A stretch of DNA of 64,000 bases from Parietaria judaica (Eukaryota > Streptophyta > Magnoliopsida > Rosales > Urticaceae). The notes beneath the pieces are model-generated. The model ran no database searches. It was not told where the DNA came from and saw nothing but the letters and a program-made list of their open reading frames with translations. Below, piece by piece: positions 36,416-47,506 of the stretch. Made by a program: the position numbers and the translations under genes. Within the stretch, counting starts at the first letter, position 1. Every line of letters starts with the position of its first letter. Location of the stretch: NCBI GenBank assembly GCA_954871525.1, contig OX940869.1, positions 27,122,001-27,186,000 of the forward strand, written 5' to 3'.

Positions 36416-36693
36416 TTTCCAACTACTTAATCTCTCTCTCTCTAGTTAAGGGGACCACAAATCTACTAAGTAAAAGAAGCCTATTCCCACATAAAATTAA
36501 ATAATTATAATCACTTTTAATCGCTCATTAAGTGTTGGCACTCACTAAGTTTCGGTTCTTTTTGTGTATTAATGGGATAAATATACTAATATTCTAGTGC
36601 CACGGAATAATTAAGAAGGCTCTATATTTAGTGGAACTTTAGTCTATTAATAATGCCTACTCCAGTTTGCCTATAATATATGTACGTATATAC

Positions 36694-36857
36694 ACTGGCG
36701 GAGCCAGAATTTCAGTTCAGGTGAAGCCTAACATAAATTTTTAACGTTTCTTTTCAAAGTAAATTTTTAACTTTTTTAGGTAAATTTTTAATATTTTTTT
36801 AAGTAAATTAAAAAAAAAAGTAAAAAAGTAAATAACAACAATCGCATAATAACAGTG

Positions 36858-36896
<39 letters not shown>

Positions 36897-38162
36897 AAGC
36901 AGGTATAACCAAGGATTTGAATGCCGTTTTTGCCAAAAAATCGTTTGCCGTTATCGACGGAGTAATCGTTTACCGATGGATTTATCGATGGAAAACCTAT
37001 AAAAATTATCGTTTGCCGTTATCGAAACTTATCGAACTTATCGATGGATTAATTGGTTATCGATGGATTTATCGATGGAAAACCTATAAAATATAACATA
37101 TTTTCATACATAAAATATTGTCATAACATAAAATACTAAATGTACTTTTGCTGCGATAATTGGAAAACATCAAATTACAAAACAAATTATGTCAAAATCA
37201 CATTTTCAAAATTATATACAATGTTACATATTGAAATTACATCAAAAAAATTATAAATATATCTCAAATTCAATATTTTCTAGAAAATGGATACTTTTGC
37301 CGCAATTATAAATCAGTCGGATAAACCCTAAAATATAACCCAAACCTGATTTTTTTTATAACAAAAATCACACAAATCATCTTAATTCATCTACATTCCA
37401 TCATAATCCTAAAAAAAAAAAAATCAATTTCAAGAACAACATTTGATTCAAACCTAAAATGTACAATTAAACTAATTTGAAACTCAAAGTTTAACTTTCA
37501 TTCAACCCAATAGCTTTCTAAGTAACCACTGCAAATATAGAATAAAATTGTGAAATTTTGACATAATTCATACATATACGACATTTAAACTTTAAAACAC
37601 TCAAGATTCACTTAAAAAAACCCTAAATATACCTTTAAATTTCAAAATTAAAAGAAGTTGGAACTTCTGGCGTGAAAAAAAGTATAGTTGGGTTTGACTT
37701 ATCGTTTTTGACCGAAAAGTGCCTCACTTTTTGAAAAATTGCACTTGAAAACTTTGATGGATAAGTGACTTGCTTTTCGAATCGAAAAATCGCGATAGGT
37801 ATTAAACGATAGTGAATAGAGAAGATAACTTACCGCTCGATAATCGAACATGCTTTTCAGCGATTATCGCTCGATAATCGCGAAAATCAAATGACTGGGT
37901 ATAACATTAAGAACTTATAATGCTATTATACTTAAAAAGAAAAAGAAAAGTAAAGTTGCTTCTCACTGGGAATCGAACACGGGCTTCAGCAAAAACCCTC
38001 TTGTCACTGGTGCTGCTGGCTTAGTAATGCCTACTTTGGTAGACTAAATATAATGTACATAATACCCAAAATTATTTTTTCAAGTAAATATATATTTTTT
38101 TCAACGGAATTTTAGGTGCAGTCCGTGCACACACTCGAGTGTACACGTGGCTCCTCCCATGT
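36694..38162. mobile_element. Non-autonomous hAT element C, host of B copy 2
   Basis: Begins ACTGGCGGAGCCAG and ends GGCTCCTCCCATGT (approximately inverted), flanked by perfect 8-bp duplications GTATATAC (36686-36693 and 38163-38170). The GGCGGAGCC terminus is common among plant hAT MITEs. Removing the nested element (36910-37897) and its TSD leaves about 470 bp. A (TA)n tract lies at 36860-36893. Non-coding. Confidence 0.8.
36910..37897. mobile_element. Non-autonomous hAT element B, copy 2 (nested)
   Basis: 988 bp beginning CAAGGATTTGAATGCC and ending CAAATGACTG, flanked by perfect 8-bp duplications GGTATAAC (36902-36909 and 37898-37905). Subterminal CGATAA/TTATCGATGG repeats at both ends and a central body alignable with copy 1 (11216-12555). 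Inserted inside element C. Confidence 0.9.
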
Positions 38163-38424
38163 GTATATACATATATTTGATGAAGGTCAATAACGTTGTT
38201 TAAGAATATCATGTTACTATGTAATCATAAGAATTGAATATTGAATAATGATGTGTCTAAATACGAGGGACAATTTACTTTCATGTCATAACATTACAAA
38301 TTAATGACTCTAGGTTGATTTTAAATTAATTAATTTGCACTAATGCGTATAAATCTAATCGAGATTAAACCACTTTTTATAACTTTTGGTGAAAGTTTCA
38401 ACTATACTTCTATAATGTCGTTAG

Positions 38425-39774
38425 CATGGTTTTAAATATCCAGATATGTCATCGATATATCCACGACGTGCCCCGAAAATGAGAAATGCAATACGATATT
38501 CGCAGGAAATCGATATATCCATTTCTTCCCATTTATCCGTCGGCAAGCGATATATCCGTAAAACGGAGAGTGCGAAACGGCATCGGTATCAGCATTTAGA
38601 AGCATGCTTCATATTTATGTTCGTATTTATGTTTGTACTCTATGACTTTATTAAAATGCCTAGCTTATTTTATGTTATTTCGACACTATGTTATGAGTTA
38701 TGACTTTTATGTTATATGTTTGTATTATGTTATGATTTATGAGTCTGTTTTCCAGGCTATAACTATGTGTAATATTTATTAAATATGTTATTTAAAACTA
38801 TATAAAAATGTAATTGAAATACTAAAATATTTTCCGGAATATCCATCGATATTTCGATCGGCAAGTGATATATCCGTGAAATTTATGTGGTATTATCGGC
38901 AAGCAATTGTTGGAATTTATGCATAATAAATTACCAATAAATGTTCTAATAAATGAGTATGTGTAATGTGCTGTGTGGAGAGTAAATGTGGGAATGTGAA
39001 AAGTCCAACATTGATTAAATACAAAGAGTTTATGACATATATAAGGAAAACAATAGTGAGGTGAGCTCGACATGTGGCATAGTGATGAGTGTGCCACATG
39101 AAAGCCGTGTGGAGGCAAGGTGGGGAGACCATGCCACTTTATGCCTTCGCAACGCCACCCTCGCCGGTGTCGCCACCGGCGACACCGGCTCCGGCTCGGG
39201 GTTGGGTGCGTGGGCGTAGTGGCGCTAGTGGCGTCTTGTAGGCGCACTTGAGGCAATGAAAGCCGTGTGGAGGCGAGGTGGCGAGACCATGCCACTTTAT
39301 GCCTTCGCAACGCCACCCTCGCCAGTGTCACCACCGGCGACACCGGCTCGGGATCGGGGTCGGGTGCGTGGGCGTAGAGGCGCTAGTGACGTCTTGTAGA
39401 CGCACTTGAGGAAACTATTTTTGGGTCTTTATAATTTCGTTTCTGAATCAGAAGCAATATTCTACTCTCTGCATTCATTCATTTCGCACACAAAAACTCT
39501 CTTCAGAAACGTGTTCTTGCTTATTGTTCGAATTTCACTTCGTCTTGTGATTTTCGTTCATTAAGGCAGACTCGAAGACGATTCCGAGTGCTCGAAATAT
39601 TAGGAAAGCGCATCACATGCGTGATTCAAGTCCCGACGTTTTCAACTTCGAAGAGGTTTCCGACAGCGATATATCCATTTCTTCGCATTTATCCGACGAC
39701 ATGCCCGTCGGCAAGCGATATATCAGTAAAATGGAGAGTGCGAAACGACATCGATATCGATATTTAGAACCTTG
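38425..39774. mobile_element. Non-autonomous hAT element D with LTR-like insert
   Basis: Ends CATGGTTTTAAATATC and ...GATATTTAGAACCTTG (inverted match 14 of 16), flanked by perfect 8-bp duplications GTCGTTAG (38417-38424 and 39775-39782). Subterminal GATATATCC and CGGCAAGCGATATATC motifs occur near 38510-38560, 38850-38880 and 39665-39730. A block of about 100 bp near the left end (38505-38606) is repeated directly at the right end (39662-39774). From about 38908 (TGTTGGAATTTATG, TATA near 39042) the sequence looks like a Copia-type LTR, but its right end is not clear. Confidence 0.8.
39100..39411. repeat. 158-bp tandem duplication, GC-rich
   Basis: Unit 39100-39257 (starting GAAAGCCGTGTGGAGG) is repeated at 39258-39411 with few changes. 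Unit 1 contains a perfect 12-bp hairpin, GCCGGTGTCGCC (39163-39174) and GGCGACACCGGC (39178-39189); in unit 2 the stem is imperfect. GC content is far above the surroundings. Confidence 0.85.
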
Positions 39775-39997
39775 GTCGTTAGAACCTCAGCCCTTTAAGG
39801 TTCAAACGACGGTACAACTTTCGTCGTTTGAAGTACGCTCGAACGACGGAATATCCTTTGTATAATAATCTCTCAACAACGAGAATGAAGTTTGCCGTGG
39901 CAAACTTGCTTCAAACAATGAATTTTTTTCGTCTTTGAAGTTTTAAAATTGGGATAATTTTTTTTCCTATATATAAATTCAATGGAGTTAATATATA

Positions 39998-40186
39998 GTG
40001 GATATTAATGACGAAGTTCCCGTGAACATCGCCCACTTTACGGCCATGGCCACTGGCGATGATGATTTTATTTGGGTCGTCAGTGGCAACGGGACGTCGC
40101 CGGCAACCCGAACGACACCATATACTGTCGCCAATGCCCAAGACCCTACCACAGTTATTCACGGAAATATCGTCTTTGATATCCAC
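39998..40186. repeat. Divergent inverted repeat (foldback)
   Basis: GTGGATATTAATGACGAAG at the left is answered by ...CGTCTTTGATATCCAC at the right; arms stay alignable for about 30 bp and more loosely through GGCGA blocks towards the centre. Overlapping ORFs exist on both strands because of this symmetry and are not taken as genes. No TSD found. Confidence 0.5.
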
Positions 40187-40957
40187 TTCAGTAGTTAAGT
40201 TACCGATACTTTATATATTTATGTGTATGCTCTTATACAATAAACATTGAGCATTTTTGCGACCAAAAACTATAGCTACTAAAAATAACTTAAATGCTCG
40301 TGTACAAATAATGAGTAACTTTCTACTATATTTTAACTTAGGTTTGGCCACCAAAAATATTTACGAATTTAATTACATAATCATGTGTTATATATAAAAA
40401 AATTGAATTAGTGAAATACTCATTATTAGTCTAATCTTTTATTAAAATACTCGATCAACTAAAACTATTTAATAAAATACTAATTATGACAATTGAAGAC
40501 AAAATCAACATCCATTCTCAATTTCTCTTTCAATATTTTATTTATTATCCTTATTTTTCTGTTTTATTATATTTATTTATATGATCTTAATATTTTTCAA
40601 TATAAAATTATAAAACTTCATAATTTTAGATTTAAAACTCTGATTGAGTTATAAAAACTACTGTTGGAAAAATTGTGAATACACGAATCCAATGATTGGT
40701 AGAAATATATGGTTTTGAGGTGTTTTAAATCAATGAATTTTTGAAATTATATACATGTAGTTTTGATTATATATAATTAACTAAAATTTCGTATATGTTT
40801 TTTTTTCTTTCTAAAGGTGGTAGGAAACTTAAATATCTATTTAAATCTAGGTAACTTCCGTAACTATAGTTACATAAACATAAGCTTAATTACATGTATG
40901 TAATTTTAGTTACTTATATGTAATTTAAATTACAATATGTAATCAATATCACATAAT
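40187..40957. other. AT-rich spacer
   Basis: No gene, RNA or element boundary recognised; several short repeats of the type TTACATATGTAATTTTAG around 40880-40960. Confidence 0.4.
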
Positions 40958-41608
40958 TGTTGGGTTATTCGATGAATTTTTTCAATCCCAAGGCGGAAAT
41001 CACGGGATATCATCGAAACAAAGATCTAGACTAAATTCGAAAATCAAGAGAATCAATTTCGATACATTACCATACTTTTGTTACTTTTGCCAATTGTTGT
41101 TTTTCTGACTGATTTTTCCTCGTTCTTCGTGCGATTGGTTGTTTTTCTGACTGATTTTTCCTCGTTCTTCGTGCGATTGGTAAAGCCTCTAACTCATCAA
41201 CCACGTCGCTGCGGGAACATCTTATAGATCGAAAATCTCCTTGTCAGACAGCTAGGTCTTCCTCAAGGATTGAACGGCTAACCGACAGAGACACGGGGAG
41301 GAGAAAACCGCGACCTAGGTCATGAGATTAGGGCTGGTCGTTTTCTCTCTTCTAGAGTTTCTAGGATAGTAATTTTTTTTAATTATGATTAGACTTTAGG
41401 TATTTATAGCCCATAGTCCATCAATGACCTAATGGACTTTTGCTTATTAAATGGACGAAACCCATTAGGTCATTATTAATTCATTGATCATATTAATTAT
41501 CCTCATAATTATTCTTCGGGACCGAGTGGGCCTATAACCCGTTTATCGTAGTCGGGTCGAACCCGGAAAACCCAATGAACTTAAGTCCAGATTCGAGCAT
41601 TTCCTACA
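40958..41608 (-). mobile_element. Solo LTR S3
   Basis: 651 bp with plus-strand ends TGTTGGGTTATTCG and TTTCCTACA, flanked by a perfect 5-bp duplication ATAAT (40953-40957 and 41609-41613). On the minus strand a TATA box (CTATAAATACC, about 41400) gives transcription polarity. A 42-bp unit starting TTGTTTTTCTGACTG is repeated in tandem (about 41096-41180). No internal domain adjoins it. Confidence 0.88.
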
Positions 41609-41826
41609 ATAATTACATATACGTAATTTTAGTCACTTATGTATTTATATTTACAAAAAATTAAATATATGTTTTTTAAAGAGCACGTGGCTTGTCGTCA
41701 ACGATGAAAAATCCAAAATTTTGATTTGGTTTCACAGTACTATTACATAAAATAAATTTTTTAAAACCCAAATTCTTAATTTAGTAAACTTTTTAACTTT
41801 TTTTTTAATATATGTAATCTTAGTTA

Positions 41827-44579
41827 TGTTGGTTCCAAAGTTGATCATTAAGCCAAAGACGTACACAAGAACACAAAGAGAAACGAGAATAGTTTTGGGG
41901 AGAATACTCTCTTTATTGAATTAATGTCGAAATTTACAATGGAAGGGGAAAGGAAAGTTATTTTCTAATTACACTCTACATCTTTATATAGGCAACACAA
42001 AACTTGGTGCCCAAGTTTAACAATAAATGAATAAACTAATAAAGGAAATTTGCCAACTCAGCAAAGCTTGCCGAGCAAGTATGCGTGTGGCCCAAGTCAA
42101 ACTTAATCTCCACATTCTCCCCCGTAAGTTTGACTTGGTTCGAGGTTCTTCACCTCGAGCATCGCTCTCATCTCTGCGAACTTGACCCGAGCTAAGACTT
42201 TAGTAAGGATATCAGCACGCTGCTCCTTGGTGCTTACAAACTCCACGATGACCTTCTTCTTCTTCTTCTCCACGCACTCTTTAATAAAATGGAACTTGGT
42301 GTCGATGTGCTTGCTGCGACCATGGAACACTGGATTCTTCATCAACGCGATCGCAGACTTTTTGTCGACATAGAGAGTTACTGGTTCTGCTCGCTTCCGG
42401 TCAACTCGCTTATCAAGCCTTTTAGCCAAAGAACTTGGCACGACGCCTCTGCCGCTGTCATGAATTAGGCCTCGCAAGAGGATAGAGCAATTGTCCTCTA
42501 ATTTTGGGATTGTCAGGTGATCAGGTTCCCGTTGAGGTAGAATGTCATCCCTCCGATACTCTTCTTGTCAACAATGTCACTGGCTAAATCACTGTTGGTA
42601 AAACCTACCATCTCTTCATCCCCGCTTCCCCGTCTATATTGGATCCCGTAAGTCGTTGTTCCCTTCACATAGCGAAGGATGTGCTTTACTGTCCGCTGGT
42701 GCAAGTTCGTCGGCTGCTCCATGTGACGACTCACTATCCCCACCGCATATGAGATATCTGGTCAGGTACCTTAAATACTCGATGACACGTCTGTACTTTG
42801 TGGGATCCACTGGGGTTCCTTCTGCATCCTTGCCAAGCTGCAACTTAACCTCCATGGGGTATTTACTCGCGTTGAAATCGGTCATGTTGAACTTCTTGAG
42901 AATCTTCTTCGCATAGGCCGTCTAGCTTAGTGTGATGCGTTCCTTCTTCTGATCGACCTATATCCCGAGGTATTATGAAAGTAGTCCGAGGTCGCTCATC
43001 TCAAACTCCTTCATCATCTGCTCCTTGAATCCATCAATGCCTTCTGCACTGGATCTAGTCACGATCAGGTCGTCGACATACACACCGACGATGGGGGACT
43101 CCCTTCCTGAGTTTCTCGTGTAGAATGCTTGCTCCTTGGAGCACTTCTTGAAATCAAGACTCTTAATACTCATGTCGAGTCGAATGTTCCATGCACGCGG
43201 TACTTGTCGCTGCTCATAAAGAGCTTTTGACGACTTGTACACCTTGTGCTCTGCAATCTTGTCTACGAAACCTTCTGGTTGAGCAACGTAGACTTCCTCA
43301 TCCAATTTACCATTCAAGAATGCCAATTTGACGTCCAAGTGATGGATCTTCCAGCCTCGATGAGCTGCGAGAGCTAGGATCAGCCTGACTGTGTCGAGTC
43401 TGGCTTCTGGAGCAAAGACCTCCTCAAAGTCTACTCCTTGCTTCTGTACGTAGCCCTTTGCAACCGGTCTGGCTTTATGCTTGATGAACTTGCCTTATGA
43501 GTCATTCTTGAGCTTGTAGACCCATTTCAGACAAATGCACTTGTGACCTTTTGGAAGTTCGACAAGCTCCCATGTCTGATTCTTCTCGATGGACTCCAAC
43601 TCCTTCTTCATCACCTCCTGCCATTCCTTCTCGGTGGCTGCCTTGCGATAGCTTCCAGGTTCCTCATCACAAACAAGCAAGAGCTCCTCTGGGCTCAAAT
43701 CAAGCTCTCGCGCTTCTTCGTAAATGTCGGACAGGGGACGGAACCCTCTTGGCCCGTCCTTGATCGATGAGTCTCCTGTGCTAGTATTAATGACGGTCCG
43801 ATTCCGTCTCTCCACCACGCCGTTCTGCTTAGGCGTATATGGTATTGTCAAGTGTCTCTCTACACTTTCTTCTCCGCAATACTCGGCGAACTTGTCGGAC
43901 GTGAACTCTCCTCCACGGTCTGTTCGCAAAGTTTTCAGTCTATGCCCTGATTGGTTCTCCACGAGACTCTTGAACTTCTTAAAGACTTCAAAGGTTCCTG
44001 CCTTCTCCTTGAGCGTGTACACTCACATCTAGCGGCTGTAGTCATTGACAAGTAGGAGAAATTATTTTCTTGCGACGAGTGTTGCCGGGGTGATAGGACC
44101 ACACACGTCCGCATGCACCAATTGGAGTGGTCGCTCTGCTCGGAAGTTGGCCTTGATCGGAAGTGGCACTCTTACCTGTTTCGCGACCATGCAACATTTA
44201 CATAGCTGGTCGGGGTGTTCAATCTTGGGAACTCCAAAGGCCATCTCCTTGTCGCCTATCTTCTTGAGCGCGTAGAAATTCAAGTGCCCAAGTCTCACAT
44301 GCCATAGCCACGCTGGGTCAGCAATCGACGCCATCAAGGAAATCGGTTGATTTACCACAAGGTTAATCTTGTATAACCGATTCGGTGATCTCCTCACCTT
44401 CATCAATAGCGCGCCGTCGTGGTTTCACATCTTCAGGAAATCTCCCGATAAGATCACTGTGTGACCGATCTCAGTCATCTGTCCTAGGCTGATAATGTTA
44501 CTGTTCAGCTTAAGAATGTAGTAAACTTCGGTCAACAAGCGCTGGTCCCCGTTCTTGCACTTGAACATAATGGACCTTT
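41827..44579 (-). mobile_element. Copia-1 retrotransposon, 3' part
   Basis: 3' LTR at 41827-42114 (288 bp, plus-strand ends TGTTGGTTCC and CTCCACA) preceded on the minus strand by a purine tract GGGGGAGAA (42115-42123), then a decayed pol up to 44579, where a later element (Copia-2) breaks it. gag, protease and 5' LTR are not found on the other side in this window. Same family as Copia-3 by protein similarity (SIKDGPRGF, MKKELESIEKN). Confidence 0.85.
42103..44579 (-). pseudogene. Copia-1 pol remnant (integrase-RT-RNase H)
   Basis: Reading down the minus strand: a GAG-pre-integrase segment (ISLGQMTEIGHTV, WLWHVRLGHLNFYALKKIG, CKCCMVAKQ), integrase core (LRTDRGGEFTSDKF, PYTPKQNGVVERRNRTV), then an in-place deletion joins integrase to the linker before RT (INTSTGDSSIKDGPRGF), RT (MDVKLAFLNGKLDEEVYV, VGVYVDDLIV) and RNase H (YVDKKSAIALMKNP, RSKHIDTKFHFI). 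Several stops and frameshifts (for example near 43495, 42960 and 42510). The frame ends at 42103, running through the polypurine tract into the LTR (GGECGD then stop), as seen in related Copia elements. Confidence 0.85.
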
Positions 44580-47281
44580 TGTTGGGAATTTCATTACGTT
44601 TCTCGATAATATTATCACGATTTATGCCGTCGAACCGTCCGGGTAACATTTAAAAAAATATTTAAAACGGAAAAACTTTTTACCCGTACAACGATTTGAA
44701 CATCGGATAGTAACCAAAATCAAGATCTGATAAATTATTATTAATTTAACTTTTCATGAATTCATTATTAATAATCTAGTCTATAGAAAATAAATAAACT
44801 GTAAATAAAGGTTTGCATTTATTGACCAATTGCATAAGACCGTACCTCACGTGATGACGATTCCGGCTACGCGTTCTCAACTGGGCAGGGCTTCGCCGAT
44901 GCTGAGGGAAACTCCCGTGATCTTCTGGGATATTCTCCTGCACTCCTCGCTTCGAAGCGTGGGCTTCACCGGCAGGACTTCATCGCAAAACTTTAACTGA
45001 AGGTTCCATTAAAGCTTTCGGAGAACAACATCTCACTAAGCCGAACCAGAAAAGGAGATCAGAAGCTAAGAAAATTCACAGACTCTAGAAAGAGAGATTG
45101 ATTTCTTTCTCTGGGGAGAGGTGTGTGAAATGTGTAGAATGAACTTTGTATTTATAGGCTCATGGAAAAACCAATTAGGGAAGTTTCCTTCCTTGATTTC
45201 GAATTCTATAACAGACAAATATAATTAATTACTCCAAACTAATGGCTAAGATTGAATCACCAAAGATCCAATGGTTCTAATTAATTAGGGATTAAACCAA
45301 ATAGGGAAACAATGAATAATTCAATTATCCATTCACTTTCTTATATAATAGAATTCGAAATCCCTATGTATTCATATGGAAAATTCGATATTAATAAGCT
45401 TGATCCAATTGTTGGAATTAATTCTATAACCAATCTAATGGACCATATTGAGTTATGACAAAGTCAACTCTCCAAACTTGATTACCAAGCAATAGAATTC
45501 GACCTCCCTTTATATATAATTCGAATTTTGCATTCCATATATACACGTTAATTAATTTCCAATATTAAATATTAAACAAATCGAATGGACATAATTACTT
45601 AAGCAATTTCGAAATCCATGCTTGGTCACCAAGTCATTTTTGAACTAGGGTTCCCGATTTAATTATCATGATCCAACGGTTAAGATTAAATCTTGACCGA
45701 TCTAATGAACCAAATTAATTTCTTGGTTTTTCATCAATACCTAAACTTAGGTATTTATGCCGCATATTTGGAAAGTCCAAATCCAAGAAAATTCGTGTAA
45801 GCCCAACTCACACATTTACTTGGGCTGCATTATTTCTACACGTTCATTGTATACCAAATATATATATATATTTTATTTAAATAATATAAATCTGTTAATT
45901 ATTAATTAATAATCAATAAGAATATTAATAATTAAATCCAAATAATTAAATTATATTATTAACCTCTGATCTCAATATCACACATTAAATGCCATGGTGC
46001 AACACCACCATTTAAATCTGTGACATGTGATTAAATTTCAAATATTTACGAAAACGATCGTAAACTTAGAAATTCTCTAAATCACAATCCGTACGTCGAA
46101 ATGACTCGGTTCAGAAAGAAAAGTCTCTTAGAATTTAATTTCCAACAACTTTTCATTTGATTAAAAATACAAATTCAACTTTCTTTTATCAGTTAAATTT
46201 CCAACACTTTGCCACGTCAAAAATAAAACTTCCAAGATCTGACACAGACTTAAGTTTTATGAATCCTGAAAAATGATAAACCTCGGTGTTATTTCACTAT
46301 CCTGGGGACCATGGACCCGTATAACTGAAGCTCCAACGAACTGCTAGTGATTCGTCAAACCTCGGTGTTATTCCACTATAAATCCGAGGCTGCACTCTTT
46401 AGTGATACATTATATATCATTCCCTTTATAGCAAGGTGTCCATTGATACAATCAAATTCGGGTTATTGATCTTTCACTTGATGATCCACACACGAGCAAG
46501 GGGTTTTTACCGTTTTGCCTCTCATTGCATTTTCATCCTCAACTCAGTTAGTAATATTGTGAGTAAGCCACTTATGGTTTCGATTCATAAGTTGCGCACG
46601 GGTACCTCTCACTTCTCACCACTAACAATCAAGGGAATCATCTTGACTCTAAAGAGGGCTATGTGATGTCTGTGTCTATGACCAAGCTACCCTTATCTGT
46701 TGACTATCATGTTCCCAAAATAGCAGCATTGGGAACGACAGTAAATGTATTCTTTAACAGTTAAATCAAAGAACAATCAAGTCAATAGTCTAGGCTCGGG
46801 GTCAGTCGGAAGTTAGATCGAATATCCATTCGATCATCTACTAGTGACTCTACTCCAAGTTGTCAGTGACGGTCTTATATAACAACTTCCGGAGTTTAAG
46901 TTAGGTCCAGTCCAGTATGAAGCCGCTTCATAATGAATGCACTTCTAGTGAGTGTGACACACACACTTAATCCAAAATAGGATTACATCACTTAGTCACA
47001 TTAATGACTTTATCTGATTAATGAGCTCCCACTCAGTTAATCAAGTCACAAACATTTTAAGTTCATTTATTATGATTATTAATTCTTCCTCACATTGATT
47101 CGGTTGCAATAATAATAACATAATTGCATCCTTCATGAACTATGGAACAAACATTCTATTTTATTATACCAGAAACTATAATAATATTAACATAATAGGT
47201 AACATCTTTTATTCAACGACTTGGGTCAAAATCTTTTACAATAAGGGAAAAGATAGCTTGTTTAAGGACACATGTCCAACA
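44580..47281 (-). repeat. LTR A: 2.7-kb 3' LTR of Copia-2
   Basis: Minus-strand start TGTTGGACATGTGTCC at 47281, end ...AATTCCCAACA at 44580. It directly follows the Copia-2 RNase H stop and polypurine-like tract. The outer flank CCTTT is not repeated at the inner edge, as expected for one LTR of a longer element. At 2,702 bp it is unusually long for Copia. It is homologous along its length to LTR B (50810-53555), which lies in the opposite orientation. Confidence 0.85.
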
Positions 47282-47506
47282 ATATCCTACTTATACTTAA
47301 AGAAGATGACCTATGTCTTTCAGACCCATACTCTCCAGATGTCTCCTGAATATTTTCTCTGGCAATGTCTTGGTGAATGGATCAGCCAGATTGTCTCCCG
47401 AAGCTATTTTCACAACTCTTACGTCGCCATGACGTACTATCTCTCTGATGAGATGGTATTTACATCCTATATTTTTTTCCTTGTTATGGTCTCTGTGTCG
47501 GTACTG

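Noticed and set aside
38822..39343. 173-codon minus-strand ORF with repeated RVALRRHKVAWS
   Set aside because: Repetition follows the 158-bp tandem DNA duplication, and the frame lies inside an LTR-like insert.
40059..40250. Small ORFs on both strands at the palindrome
   Set aside because: Mirror-image products of an inverted repeat; no conserved domain.
46436..46666. A 76-codon ORF starting MSIDTIKFGLLIF, apparently conserved with 51652-51365
   Set aside because: Both copies lie antisense in LTRs A and B, which are homologous DNA; similarity reflects LTR duplication, not protein selection.
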